Assembly: GCA_021787595.1 (NCBI GenBank)
Contig: JAJYLQ010000010.1
Span: 62,001-126,000 of the forward strand
From: Chloroflexota bacterium
Lineage (GTDB): Bacteria > Chloroflexota > Anaerolineae > Anaerolineales > Villigracilaceae
Length of the DNA: 64,000 nucleotides
Reading direction: 5' to 3'
The notes under the pieces were generated by a model. The model saw nothing but the letters and a program-made list of their open reading frames with translations, was not told the DNA's origin and did no database searches. Of this stretch, positions 42,856 through 52,634 are shown piece after piece. The translations under genes and the position numbers were made by a program. Within the stretch, counting starts at the first letter, position 1; every line of letters starts with the position of its first letter.

Positions 42856-43112
42856 GCACGCCGAAAGATTCATCTGTCCCATCGCAGTGCGGATCAGACT
42901 CACCCCTGCTTCATCCAACTTGCAGAACTGACGAATTTTCCCCCACGCGCATGTCAGCGTTAGCGAAGAGATTAGATGACTTGATATCAGAGAATCGTTC
43001 GCGTTGTTTTGCCGCGCAGATTCAACGCGGCAACGAATCGTTTCCGATAATTCGCCTAAACGATCACCACTCAACTTTTGATAGTCCACGCGCGGGACTG
43101 ATTCTTGTGCAA
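42856..43112 (-). pseudogene. Remnant of a ComM/YifB (magnesium chelatase-like) gene
   Basis: The minus strand reads VPRVDYQKLSGDRLGELSET, then IRCRVESAR and, after a diverged stretch, GKIRQFCKLDEAGVSLIRTA and MGQMNLSA. These are two conserved blocks of the C-terminal part of ComM-type AAA+ ATPases, with the expected order but a wrong spacer. The N-terminal Walker region is absent. It is a fragment with internal decay. The surrounding gap 42730-43337 otherwise shows only a palindrome at 43202. Confidence 0.62.
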
Positions 43113-43201
43113 CTATGAGACCAAAACATGGCCTTCTATTAATTGTAGCAACGCGCTGAGATCGAAGCTGCTGTTGTGGGCTAACGAGGGCAAATGCGCA
43201 T

Positions 43202-43217
43202 CATGACAATTGTCATG
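43202..43217. promoter_or_regulatory. Perfect palindrome CATGACAATTGTCATG upstream of the PEP synthase gene
   Basis: The 16-base sequence is a perfect palindrome, about 120 bases before the PEP synthase start. It could be an operator for a dimeric repressor. No -35/-10 pair is obvious beside it. The role is inferred. Confidence 0.35.
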
Positions 43218-43337
43218 GATACAGCTCCGACAATTACCATGCACATATCACAATAAACTTCACTTCCTTCAACAAACTCCGCTGGCTATACTATGAAAAA
43301 TCAAAAGTGGTACTCGTTCCATGTCTTAGGAGTTTAT

Positions 43338-46067
43338 ATGTTCATCTCATCTCAATCCCGCAATACTAATTCGCTGTTTGTTGCACCGTTGGCATACTTT
43401 GAGCACAAGAGCCTAGCACTTGCAGGGGGCAAAGGAGCAAATCTCGGAGAACTAATCAAGGCAGGCTTCAATGTTCCTCCAGGATTTGTGATCATAACCG
43501 CCGCATACGATTCAATGCTTGGGGCCAATGGCCTGCAGGAACAAATGCAAAAGAAGCTTGCTGTGATTCAGGTAGATGATCCTGCCGCAGTGAAGGAAGC
43601 CAGTCAGGATATTCGTGATTTGATTCTTCACGCGTCCTTACCAGACTCAATGGCGAATGCTTTCATAAATGCATATCGCCAACTTGGCAGTGGAGCAATA
43701 GTCGTTCGTTCCAGTGCAACGGCTGAGGATTTACCCGGCGCTGCTTTCGCGGGACAACAGGAAACCATTCTGAATGTTGTTGGCGAACAGGCCTTATTGG
43801 ATGCGGTCCGCACCTGTTGGGCTTCGCTCTGGTCTGAACGTGCAATCCTTTATCGCGCCCATCAAAACATCGATCAGGCTTCCGTTAAGCTGGCGGTTGT
43901 TGTGCAAAGAATGGTGCAGGCGGATGTTGCTGGCGTGATGTTCACAGCTAATCCAGTGAGCGGTACACGAGATGAATTGGTGATTGACGCCAACCCCGGT
44001 TTGGGCGAAGCAGTTGTCAGCGGCTTGGTCACACCGGATCATTTTGTTGTGAATAAGCGCAGCTTGCGTATCAAGGAACAACGTGTCGGCAGACGTGAAG
44101 TAATCATCCGATCCAAAGCAGGCGGTGGAACGGAGCAGACAACGCCCACAGATCAGCGGGGCCCGACAATCTTATCTCCTGCTGCATTGCGTAGCCTGGC
44201 AAGATTGGGATGCCAGATCGAAAAGCATTACACCGCGCCCCAAGATATCGAATGGGCGTGGGTAATGGGTGGATCAAAGAAAGGCAGGTTTTACATACTT
44301 CAAGCACGACCGATGACCGCGCTTCCGAAACCCGTGAAGATTACGGGTCCAATGCGGATGGTGGTCCCGATGCTGGTAGAGATGTGGCCAACGTGTCCCT
44401 ATCCGCTGGATATCACCACATTCACAGGCGCGATTGAGCGCGCGATTGGAAATCTGTTGGTGGTGATGATTGGCAGGAGCGCGCCAGATCCGGATAAGGC
44501 TCTGGTGGAAGAAGACGGTGTGGTTGTGCGCTTTGAGCCGCCGGAAGTTCATCCATCACCGAGTATGTTGATCACGCCCTGGCTCACCCTTTGGCGAACG
44601 CGTCATTACGATCCATTCCAATGGCAGGTTAAAGCAATCATCCCTGAAGTATTAGCAAGTGCACATGAACTTGAGCAACGCAATCCAAGGTCAATTAGTT
44701 GGGAACAGAACTTGGAAACTTTGCACGCGGCTCTGGCTTTGATCCCGCGCGTGATGGATCTGCGCGAACGATATCTTCCTCAAACGCTTTTGAGTGCGGG
44801 AATCCTGTGGGCCTTGTTGGCAATATGTGGCGAGAAGAACCATTTGGGCACCTTGATCATAGGTGCCGAGACAAAGACAACGGAAAACAATCGCGCGCTT
44901 GAAGCACTTGCCATGCAAATTCGGCGTGATGCTGCACTGCATGAAATATTTGCTCAAAATGATTCAAACGTACTTGTTTACCGTCTTGAGTCAGAAAAGC
45001 GGCACATATGGAATTTAAATCGCCAAACAACTGCAATGCGCCACCGGTGCTGGCCGCACCTGTGGCGCAATCAAGTCGAAAACAAACGTGGCCGCCACAG
45101 ATAGGGCACTTTTGCGCACGGTAAACAAGTACATTCAAACGAATTGCATTCAGCGTTGCAGCGATCACAGGCGGGCCAGGACTTTCTTCAGAATTTCTCC
45201 AAGTTTCTCTTCAAATATGGTCATCGCGAAACTGCATTGACCATCTCTCAGCCGGCATGGAAAGACCAGCCCGAGGTGGTGCTTGGAATCTTGAAAGTCC
45301 TGGCCGCCTCCGATCCACAAGAAACGAGTAGTTACCACGAATGGAAACGCGAGCGAGATGAATTACTTGAGCGTAACGCGCTTGGACGATGGCCGTTACG
45401 CCAACTGTTTTTGAAGTCTCTTACAAATACACGCGCGTTATTTCAAATTCGCGAGGATACACATTTTTATGCGACACTAGCGCAGCCACTGGTGCGACAT
45501 GTGGCACTGGAGCTTGGGTATCGCCTGAGTCAAGTCGGTGCGCTCGATGAAACCATGGATGTTTTCCATTTGAAATTGGATGAACTCGAGATGTTTGGCA
45601 ATCCATGGCCGCCCTCCAGTGAAACGATCGCGCGAGTCCGCGCGTTGATCGTTCGCCGCCGAGCAAAGCGCGAATCACTAGCGAACCAACCGATGTTTGA
45701 TCCTCGCCTGCTGGTGATGGAGTCACAAACATCGGCGGATGAAAACGTCATCTTGCGCGGATCAGCCGGCAGCCCCGGAATTTCCCACGGTCCCGCGCGG
45801 ATCGTCCGTGATGTTTCTGAATTTGGAAAATTGCAACCCGGAGATGTGCTGGTTGCGCCACTTACCAATCCAGCCTGGACTCCACTCTTCCAGCGCGCGG
45901 CAGCGGTTGTCGTTGATACGGGTGGCGCAGTGTCTCACGCAGCCATCGTTGCCCGCGAATATGGCGTCCCGGCAGTGATGGGGGCCCTCAATGGAACAAC
46001 GCAGCTTCACGATGGACAATGGATTCAAGTGGACGGTTCGCGTGGTTTGGTTTCGAATACAAAATAA
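43338..46067 (+). pseudogene. Phosphoenolpyruvate synthase gene interrupted by a 163-bp element
   Basis: The first part (ATG at 43338, TTAGGAG upstream) encodes the ATP-grasp nucleotide-binding domain: GGKGANLGELIKAGFNVPPG, then RSSATAEDLPGAAFAGQQET and DIEWAWV. The second part, after 45141, gives YGHRETALTISQPAWKD and the swivelling phosphohistidine domain with DTGGAVSHAAIVAREYGVPA, where the His is the phosphate carrier. There is no C-terminal PEP/pyruvate-binding barrel, as in rifampicin-phosphotransferase-like or short PEPS-like proteins, so the substrate may not be pyruvate. The two halves join in one frame if 44970-45140 is removed. As it stands the gene cannot make the full protein. 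Confidence 0.88.
44970..45132. mobile_element. 163-bp MITE-like insertion in the PEP synthase gene with 8-bp target duplication
   Basis: GTACTTGTTTACCGT at 44970-44984 is mirrored by ACGGTAAACAAGTAC at 45118-45132, perfect 15-base terminal inverted repeats. The element is bordered by a direct repeat ATTCAAAC (44962-44969 and 45133-45140), the mark of transposition. Removing the element and one repeat (171 bases) restores NDSNELHSALQ in one frame. The interior has no gene; a minus-strand zinc-ribbon-like string (CPICGGHVC) is not a supported gene. A transposase acting in trans must have moved it. Confidence 0.85.
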
Positions 46068-46091
46068 TGAAGATGAAGGAGACAGCTTAGA

Positions 46092-46553
46092 ATGAAAACG
46101 AATCAACATAAGTTTCTGCGTGCATCGGTCATTGTCATTTTGACCTTACTGGCTATCCAATATGAACTGGGCATGGTAATAAACCTTGGCCCAAGCCTGC
46201 CTGATCTTTCACCTTTTGGTTTTTCACTTACCAAGATTTCAGATGCACTTCACCAAGTGGGATCCGCGGCATTGATACATGCCGGACTAGGTAGTTTCCT
46301 GGCGCTTTTGTCCATCCTGACCTTGATTTTGTCATTGAGATCGAAAATAAAAAGCGTACAGATTTTTGGATCATTAGGTTTGCTAACCATCATTGTGGCG
46401 ATGGCCGGCGGCATACTATTTACCCTGTCCGGTTTTCAGGAAGATCATTATTCACTGGCGATGGCATCCAACTTCATTCTCGCCTTCATCGCCTACTTTC
46501 TTGAGCTTTATTTTCTGAAACCGGATTCACATGTCAGAATGACTGATCTATGA
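46092..46553 (+). CDS. Four-helix membrane protein of unknown function
   Basis: The 153-residue protein has four hydrophobic segments at about 10-30, 58-80, 92-115 and 122-143 with short basic loops, so it is an integral inner-membrane protein. AAGGAG precedes the ATG. Its stop overlaps the DinB-like gene by four bases, so they are co-translated. No family is recognised. Confidence 0.75.
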   Translation: MKTNQHKFLRASVIVILTLLAIQYELGMVINLGPSLPDLSPFGFSLTKISDALHQVGSAALIHAGLGSFLALLSILTLILSLRSKIKSVQIFGSLGLLTIIVAMAGGILFTLSGFQEDHYSLAMASNFILAFIAYFLELYFLKPDSHVRMTDL

Positions 46554-47077
46554 ATATCGACTCTCATTCAACGAAAGATATCATCAAAGCTGAATTGGAA
46601 TCCACGCGAGCAACGTTTCACGCCTTGCTCGACTCTCTATCGGAAAGCGACTTGCGAAAGAAGAGCTGCAACGCAGGTTGGACCAACGGAGAAATCCTTG
46701 CTCACATGCTTTTTGGATTCATCATCTTGAATGCCCTGCTGCCGATGGCGCGGCTATGGGGATGGTTCCCCAAATGGACATCCAGACCTTTCGCAGGGTT
46801 ATTAAATTTATTTACTGTGCCATTCAATTGGATCAATGCACTTGGCGCCCGAATGCAGGCGCGAGTTTTTACGTACCATCGAATCGGGAATTTGTTTGAT
46901 CGTATCTACTTCTCCCTGATAAAGCAAATCAATTCAATCAAGGATGAGGAGTGGGAACACGGCATGTGTTATCCAACCCGCTGGGATGCCAACTTCAATG
47001 ATTTCATGACCATTGAAAAACTGTTTCACTATCCGGTGATCCACTTCAACTTTCATATTGAACAGATCGCGCGGTAA
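46550..47077 (+). CDS. DinB-like four-helix-bundle protein
   Basis: The 175-residue protein starts with IIKAELESTRATFHALLDSL and has GWTNGEILAHMLFG with the conserved helix-2 His, and ends with EKLFHYPVIHFNFHIEQIAR carrying the further His ligands. This is the layout of DinB_2/YfiT-like metal-binding bundles, which act as thiol- or metal-dependent transferases. A hydrophobic insertion around 60-95 is longer than usual and may touch the membrane, in line with the co-translated membrane protein. The substrate is unknown. Confidence 0.7.
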   Translation: MNIDSHSTKDIIKAELESTRATFHALLDSLSESDLRKKSCNAGWTNGEILAHMLFGFIILNALLPMARLWGWFPKWTSRPFAGLLNLFTVPFNWINALGARMQARVFTYHRIGNLFDRIYFSLIKQINSIKDEEWEHGMCYPTRWDANFNDFMTIEKLFHYPVIHFNFHIEQIAR

Positions 47078-47156
47078 TAGCATGATGGAATTGGGATTGG
47101 TGGGGAATGGTAGAATGCGTCAATGAGGAATGAGGCGCATTGCCAGGAGTTGTGAC

Positions 47157-48603
47157 ATGGAAACATTTGCATCTAACTCGAAAAGCAGACAAGGCTCGCG
47201 CTGGATTTCTGCTGGAAGTGATAACGAGTTAAACTTGGGCGACATCATTGCTGCCAGTGGAGTTTCCCCGCGCCTATGGAGGTTGTATGCCTGCTTTTGG
47301 CTTGTGTGTCTGTTCTTTCCTGTTCTTGATCTGGTGCAGGCACCTCCGGCAGGTTTGCACCTCGCGGCCGCGGGGCTGATTGCTTTTACGACTATCTATA
47401 CTTTGCACGGTCATAAATTGCGGTTTTCTGCCGCCCGGCCCGCGGAGATAAATCTCCTGCTCAGCACATGGAAGTCCCTGCGGACTGGAGCTCAATCAGT
47501 CGGTTTTAGCCGACTTTCATGGACTGAGGCAGGATTTCAATCCGCCGAAACCCGTTGAACAAAAACGCAATTTGTGGCCGCATGAGGTATATCTCTGGGT
47601 GATATGGCCTCATCCATTGAATGCACGCGCACGTAGCCGTTTCAAGTTGTGGAAATCCGTAACTTTGCTTCTCTCTCTTACCTTCATAGTATTGCTCCTC
47701 AGTCTGATTTACGGGAGCTCGTTTCTCTGGCTTTTGATCGGGGTGAGCGCCATTGCTGGGATTGCTCTTCCTTTTCGGCGAGCAGCCGCAGCTGTGATCG
47801 GGCTGACTCTCCTGACCTTGGGAGTTAGCATAGGACTTGGAGGAGGTTTGGTTTCCATTAATTGGCTGCTGATCATCCCGCTGGCTCTGTTGGTGCGCGG
47901 ATTAGGTTTGGGTATGATCGGTTTCATGCGCCTGTCGGATGCGCTCCGCCAATTGCAGAGCGCGCGTGAAGAGCTTGCCCGCCAAGCCGTGATGGAAGAA
48001 CGCTTGCGAATGGCTCGTGACCTTCATGACCTGCTGGGCCATACTCTATCATTAATTACATTGAAGAGCGAACTTGCCGGGCGGCTGCTCGAAAAAGATC
48101 CAACCTCTGCGACACAGGAGATTCGCGAAGTGGAACGGGTGGCGCGCCAAGCGTTGCGCGAAGTACGAGAGGCAGTTGCCGGATACCGGCAGCAAAGCTT
48201 GGGATCGGAACTAGACGGCGCGCGGCAAATCCTTGAAGCAGCGGGTATCGCCTGTGTCATTGAAAATGAAGCGCCTCCTCTTCCGCAAAATGTGGATACG
48301 GTCTTGGGTTGGGTCGTGCGCGAAGGTGTGACCAACGTAATCCGCCACAGCCGCGCGGAACGATGCTGGATCCGGATTTCAAGTATGAATGGAGTTGTGC
48401 ACGCGGAAGTAAGTAATGATGGTTATGTGCGCGGACAAAGTGAGATAGATCAAAAGGGAAGCGGACTTTCCGGTCTCGCCGAGCGTGTTGCAAAACAGGG
48501 TGGTCATTTGGAGGCTGCTCCACAAATCATAGAAAACGCGGATGGCTTTCGGTTGCGAGTGGAGATTCCAATCAAAGGGAATTTGTCTATGGAGGTGCGA
48601 TGA
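47157..48603 (+). pseudogene. NarL-type sensor histidine kinase gene interrupted by a short element
   Basis: The start is ATG at 47157 with AGGAG upstream. The first 84 codons encode a cytoplasmic lead and membrane helices. After the insertion the frame goes on from 47583 with four or five membrane helices (LLLSLTFIVLLLSLIYGSSF and others), the HisKA_3 phospho-acceptor RMARDLHDLLGHTLSLITLK, and an HATPase domain (VLGWVVREGVTNVIRHSRAE, then GSGLSGLAERVAKQGG). Deleting 47408-47582 joins YTLH to EVYLWVIWP in one frame. The C-terminal 343 residues alone could still form a kinase from the TTG at 47572. It overlaps the response-regulator gene (ATGA), which is its cognate partner. Confidence 0.82.
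47408..47580. mobile_element. 173-bp MITE-like element inside the kinase gene
   Basis: CGGTCATAAATTGCGGTTTT at 47408-47427 is mirrored at 47561-47580 (AAAAACGCAATTTGTGGCCG), giving terminal inverted repeats of about 20 bases with three differences. The interior has stems such as AGTCGGTTTTAGCCGACT. A relative with the same ends is at 51423-51621. A CA dinucleotide on both sides may be a target duplication, but this is weak. Confidence 0.75.
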
Positions 48604-49214
48604 AGGCCAAGATTCGTGTACTGCTGGCCGAAGACCAGGCCATGGTGCGTGGCGCGTTGAGCGCCCTGTTGAGTCTCGAGCCGGACCTTGAAGTCGCGGC
48701 GGAAGTCTCGGAGGGAAGCCAGGTCTTGCCTGCCGCTTTGAAATCCAACCCTGACATTGCCCTTCTGGATATTGGGATGCCAGGCGGGGACGGTATCAGC
48801 GCGGCCGAAGTTTTGCATAAAAGCCTGCCTTCCTGCCGCATTGTCATTCTCACCACGTTTGGCCGCAGCGGTTATCTTCGCAAGGCGATGGAAAGCGGCG
48901 CCGTTGGATTTCTGCTCAAGGATGCGCCTGCAGATCAACTGGCAATCGCGATCCGGCGCGTCATGAATGGTGATCGCGTTGTAGATCCAGACCTTGCTCT
49001 TTCCGCTTTGAGCGACGGAGACAATCCCCTCACCACGCGCGAGCGCGATGTCTTGCGAGCATCCTTGGATGGTGTCAGCATTGCAGACATCGCCACGCAG
49101 TTATATCTATCTGAGGGCACGGTTCGCAATCACCTTTCGACAGCGATCCAAAAGCTGAACGTACACCACCGCATGGAAGCAGCACGTCTCGCACAAGAAA
49201 AGGGGTGGCTATAG
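48600..49214 (+). CDS. NarL/LuxR-family response regulator
   Basis: The 204-residue protein has a receiver domain (about 1-118) with the acidic pocket AEDQ and the phospho-acceptor Asp in DIALLDIGMPGG. A LuxR-type helix-turn-helix follows at about 140-200 (LTTRERDVLRASLDGVSIAD, then LYLSEGTVRNHLSTAI). The kinase partner upstream is broken, so the regulator may now be unphosphorylated or use another kinase. The linked target genes are not evident, but DesR-like regulators often control membrane genes. Confidence 0.95.
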   Translation: MKAKIRVLLAEDQAMVRGALSALLSLEPDLEVAAEVSEGSQVLPAALKSNPDIALLDIGMPGGDGISAAEVLHKSLPSCRIVILTTFGRSGYLRKAMESGAVGFLLKDAPADQLAIAIRRVMNGDRVVDPDLALSALSDGDNPLTTRERDVLRASLDGVSIADIATQLYLSEGTVRNHLSTAIQKLNVHHRMEAARLAQEKGWL

Positions 49215-49420
49215 ATGTGATGCATGGAGAAAATCAAATTGCACTTTTACTCTTTGAGAGAATTCACTTGTAGGCAATATCCCTTCCGAACAGGGTATCT
49301 TGTCACCGAGGGATAGCTGGGCGATAACTGAGGCGGGCAAAAGACAAGCCATGACGAGAAGAGATAATCGCCATTGTTATAATTACCTACGACCCAATCT
49401 CGAATTCCAGGATTCTTCCC

Positions 49421-50107
49421 ATGCTTTCTATCCTTTTCGTCGAAGACGATGCCACCATTGCCATGGGGGTGGAATACTCACTTAAGCAGGACGGTTTCCA
49501 GGTCAGCCTGGCTTACCGCCTGGAGGAGGCGCGCGACCTGCTCAAGCGCCAGCCCTTCGACCTGGTGTTGCTGGACCTGGGTCTTCCGGATGGCAGCGGC
49601 TACGAGCTGTGCAAAGAAATCCGCGCCGCCGGGGATACGCCCATCATCATCCTCTCTGCCCGCGACGAAGAGGCCAGCATCGTCCTCGGCCTCGACCTGA
49701 GCGCGGACGAGTACGTCACCAAGCCCTTTCGCCTGCGCGAGCTGATCGCGCACATGAAGGCCGTCTTGCGCCGTGGCGCCGCTGGCGCCATCGAGGCCGA
49801 GGACCGCACCCTCACCTGCGGGGATGTGACGGTGGTCGCCCAGCAGGCTAAGGTGTATAAGAACGGGCGTGAGGTACCTCTGACAGCGTTGGAATACCGG
49901 CTGCTGCTCACCCTGTTCGCCAACCAGGGACGGGTGCTCACCCGCAGCCAGATCCTAGGCAGCATCTGGGAGGTGGACGGGGATTTCGTCAACGACAACA
50001 CGATAACGGTCTACATCAAGCGCCTGCGCGAGAAGCTCGAGGACGACCCGCAGAACCCGACGCTTATCAAGACCGTGCGCGGCCTGGGGTATCAGGCAGG
50101 AGATTGA
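49421..50107 (+). CDS. OmpR-family response regulator (BceR-like)
   Basis: The 228-residue protein has a receiver domain (FVEDD acidic pocket, phospho-acceptor in LVLLDLGLPDG, Lys in YVTKPF) and a winged helix ending in TVYIKRLREKLEDDPQNPTL. It is encoded one base before a kinase gene and upstream of a BceAB-like transporter, the common layout for sensing antimicrobial peptides. Base composition is visibly more GC-rich than the preceding genes, a hint of separate origin. The 200-base gap before it holds a TATAAT at 49378 but no good -35. Confidence 0.95.
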   Translation: MLSILFVEDDATIAMGVEYSLKQDGFQVSLAYRLEEARDLLKRQPFDLVLLDLGLPDGSGYELCKEIRAAGDTPIIILSARDEEASIVLGLDLSADEYVTKPFRLRELIAHMKAVLRRGAAGAIEAEDRTLTCGDVTVVAQQAKVYKNGREVPLTALEYRLLLTLFANQGRVLTRSQILGSIWEVDGDFVNDNTITVYIKRLREKLEDDPQNPTLIKTVRGLGYQAGD

Positions 50108-50108
50108 C

Positions 50109-51341
50109 ATGAAACAGCTCTTTGACCTGCAAGACCGGAAATTGTTCATCTCCATGATAGCCCTGTCGCTGATCGCTTTCATTGTGACGGTGCTCCTCAG
50201 CATGGCGATGACGGCGTATATTAACCAGGCGCTCAAAGACACCTATGCGGGCATCGTTGGCACGGTGGTGCAGCGCTATCCCCAGGCCGAGGCGCAGGTG
50301 GTGCGCGATCTCAGTGTGCCGAACGCCGCATCCGTCAGCCTGGGCCACCAAGTGTTGGGAAGATATGGGCTGCAGGACCTAGGCGCCGCGCAGCGTGGCA
50401 TCGGGGCCGGACTGTTGGCGCGCCTGCTGCTGGCCGGGCTGGCGCTGGTCGGGCTGGTCTGGGCCGGGTTCGTTCTTTTGCTGGTGCGCTACCAGCGGGC
50501 GGTATCTGCTCAGGTGGCCGGGCTTTCGACCTACCTGCGCCGGATCGAGGCCGGGGATTACTCTTTGGACGTGCGCGACAACGGCGAGGGCAGCTTCAGC
50601 CTGTTGAAGAACGACCTGTATAAGGTGACTGTGCGCCTGCGCGAGCAGGCCGAGCGGCTGCAGCGGGATAAGACCGCCCTCTCCAACCTGATCGCCGATA
50701 TCTCTCACCAGATCAAAACCCCGCTCACTTCGATGGGCGTTTTGGCCGACTTGCTGACCGAGGACCCCCCAGAGGCGGACCGGCTCGCGTTTGTCGAGCG
50801 GTTGCGCGCCCAGCTTGGGCGCATCCAGTGGCTGGTGGCCGCACTGCTCAAGCTGGCCCGCCTAGATTCCGGCACAGCGGCTTTCAAGAGCGAGCCGGTG
50901 GATGTGCTCCGGCTGATCGAAAGGGCGCTCGAACCGCTGCAGATCCCGATCGAGATCAAGAAGCAGCGCCTCGTAATCCATGGCGGCGAAGGGGCAAGCT
51001 TTACCGGTGACCTCAACTGGAGTGCAGAGGCGCTAACCAACGTGGTCAAGAACTGCATCGAGCACACCCCTGATGGCGGGAAAATCGAGATCAACTACAG
51101 TGCGAATGCTCTGTACGCTGAGATCATTGTCAGCGACGATGGCGGTGGGATCGCGAGCCGGGACATGCCGAACATCTTCAACCGCTTCTATCGCGGTGAG
51201 AACGCCGGCGAGAACGGCGTCGGCATCGGGTTGGCGCTGGCCAAAGCCATCTTTGACGCCCAGGGCGGCGATATCTCCGTCCGCAGCGAGCGCGGCGTCG
51301 GCACGAGCTTTGATATTCGGGTTTTCCGCGGGGTGGTATAG
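50109..51341 (+). CDS. Sensor histidine kinase (BceS/OmpR-type partner)
   Basis: The 410-residue protein has two membrane helices (about 12-38 and 98-125) around a short external loop, a HAMP-like linker, a HisKA box LIADISHQIKTPLTSMGVLA, and an HATPase domain with NVVKNCIEHTPDGG, VSDDGGGI and GIGLALAKAI. The short external loop resembles intramembrane-sensing kinases that read the state of a Bce-type transporter. Its last 43 bases are imperfectly repeated at 53460-53503, after the opposite-strand cassette. Confidence 0.95.
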   Translation: MKQLFDLQDRKLFISMIALSLIAFIVTVLLSMAMTAYINQALKDTYAGIVGTVVQRYPQAEAQVVRDLSVPNAASVSLGHQVLGRYGLQDLGAAQRGIGAGLLARLLLAGLALVGLVWAGFVLLLVRYQRAVSAQVAGLSTYLRRIEAGDYSLDVRDNGEGSFSLLKNDLYKVTVRLREQAERLQRDKTALSNLIADISHQIKTPLTSMGVLADLLTEDPPEADRLAFVERLRAQLGRIQWLVAALLKLARLDSGTAAFKSEPVDVLRLIERALEPLQIPIEIKKQRLVIHGGEGASFTGDLNWSAEALTNVVKNCIEHTPDGGKIEINYSANALYAEIIVSDDGGGIASRDMPNIFNRFYRGENAGENGVGIGLALAKAIFDAQGGDISVRSERGVGTSFDIRVFRGVV

Positions 51342-51422
51342 CACATCAATGCTCACATATCATAACAGGACGCTGATAAATGATGTCCGATTATGACATC
51401 ACAACTCTTAATATACTGAACA

Positions 51423-51621
51423 CGGGCATAAATTGCGCTTTTGTTCAACGGGATTCGGCAAGGGATAAATCCCCGCCTCAGCGCATGAAAGTGGCGCCAA
51501 GGCGCCACTCGTGGCGCCAGTCCGAAGGCGTCGCCGTGGCGCCATGGCGACAACTTTCACGTACTGAGCAGGTGGCTTCAGCCCCGCGAATCAAGCGGTA
51601 GAAAACCGCAATTTGTGACCG
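51423..51621. mobile_element. Second copy of the CGG-CATAAATTGCG element family, about 200 bp
   Basis: The left end CGGGCATAAATTGCGCTTTT and the right end (inverted CGGTCACAAATTGCGGTTTT) match those of the element in the kinase gene at 47408-47580. Subterminal blocks are shared too (GATAAATC then CTCAGC, CATGAAAGT / ACTTTCA), but the centre is a different GGCGCC-rich hairpin. It lies in the 390-base gap after the kinase, where I see no gene. Confidence 0.65.
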
Positions 51622-51731
51622 TGCCTGGTATAGAGTCAAACCTACGAGAATATACCTCTGCTGCATGTAATTTATCCCGGACCCACAATACCTGACCGTA
51701 AGGTCGCGGCAAGCTTATCCTTGCAAAATTA

Positions 51732-52634
51732 CTATGCTTGGTTTTGGAGGAGATCGGCAATAACGTGTGGCTGCTCATCAGTCATAAAATGCCCGCAACC
51801 TACCACTACCTGTGCAGTCACGTTACGGCAGCCAAACTTATTGACCAGCTCTTTGGCTGTTGGCCCAGGCTTACCAGAGCCATAATCGCCTTCGAGGAGG
51901 AGTATAGGCACATGCAGTTCGTCGCGATGAGCCTTCATGAAGGCTTGGTTCGTGCGATATGTTCGATACAAGCCCAGCCCAGCTCGCAGCTGTTCGGGAA
52001 TTTTATAGGCGCTCGCGTAGTGACGCATGTCTGCGTCTGTCATTGCCTGCTTATTCTTTGCGAAGCGAAGGAAGAATGCCCTTTTAAAGTAGGTGTATTC
52101 ACGATCACCAATAAGCCGTTCGGGAAGTTTGGGTAGACGGTGAAAGGTGAAGTGCCAGAGGATAGGAAGCTTGACCATGAGGTCGGTGCTGGGGGTACCG
52201 GGCAATGGGCCATCCAATATAGCTACACCTCGCGTTTCGGACGGGTAAAGGCGCGCATACACATACCCGATCATGCCGCCCATATCGTGGGCAACAATGT
52301 ACGGATCTTTAATACCAAGCTGGCTGACCAGAGCGTGAATATCGTTAGCCTGTGTCTCCGCATCATAGTCGGCCCGCCCAGCTTTGGACTCGCCGATGCC
52401 CCGTAAGTCAATGGCAATCACTGTGTAGCGGTCAGCCAGCAAGTGCATAACTTGGCTGAACTCGTACCAATCTTGCGAGAATCCGTGCAGAAAGATAATC
52501 GCCGGGCCATTACCGCCCGATACATAATGTACTGACGCATCACGTAACTGTACAGTGGATGACTTAAACGCCATGCCGAGTACAACTTTCGCTGGATCCT
52601 TACTGTCTAGCCCAATAAAGAACGGGTCATTCAT
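51732..52634 (-). CDS. Alpha/beta hydrolase, epoxide hydrolase-like
   Basis: The 300-residue protein has the alpha/beta-hydrolase core: oxyanion loop IIFLHGFSQDWYEF, IDLRGIGES, nucleophile elbow AHDMGGMIG with Asp in place of Ser, and a C-terminal His in GCGHFMTDEQP. An Asp nucleophile points to epoxide hydrolases or haloalkane dehalogenases rather than esterases. It is the last gene of a MarR-DUF1905-hydrolase operon, so its substrate or product may be the ligand of the regulator. Its start overlaps the DUF1905 stop by four bases. Confidence 0.86.
   Translation of the reverse strand: MNDPFFIGLDSKDPAKVVLGMAFKSSTVQLRDASVHYVSGGNGPAIIFLHGFSQDWYEFSQVMHLLADRYTVIAIDLRGIGESKAGRADYDAETQANDIHALVSQLGIKDPYIVAHDMGGMIGYVYARLYPSETRGVAILDGPLPGTPSTDLMVKLPILWHFTFHRLPKLPERLIGDREYTYFKRAFFLRFAKNKQAMTDADMRHYASAYKIPEQLRAGLGLYRTYRTNQAFMKAHRDELHVPILLLEGDYGSGKPGPTAKELVNKFGCRNVTAQVVVGCGHFMTDEQPHVIADLLQNQA

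Noticed and set aside
44857-45168. Minus-strand frame with zinc-ribbon-like CPICGGHVC inside the PEP synthase gene
   Set aside because: It covers the 163-bp element and reads out of it into the host gene on both sides; no start signal and no family match beyond the short Cys motif.
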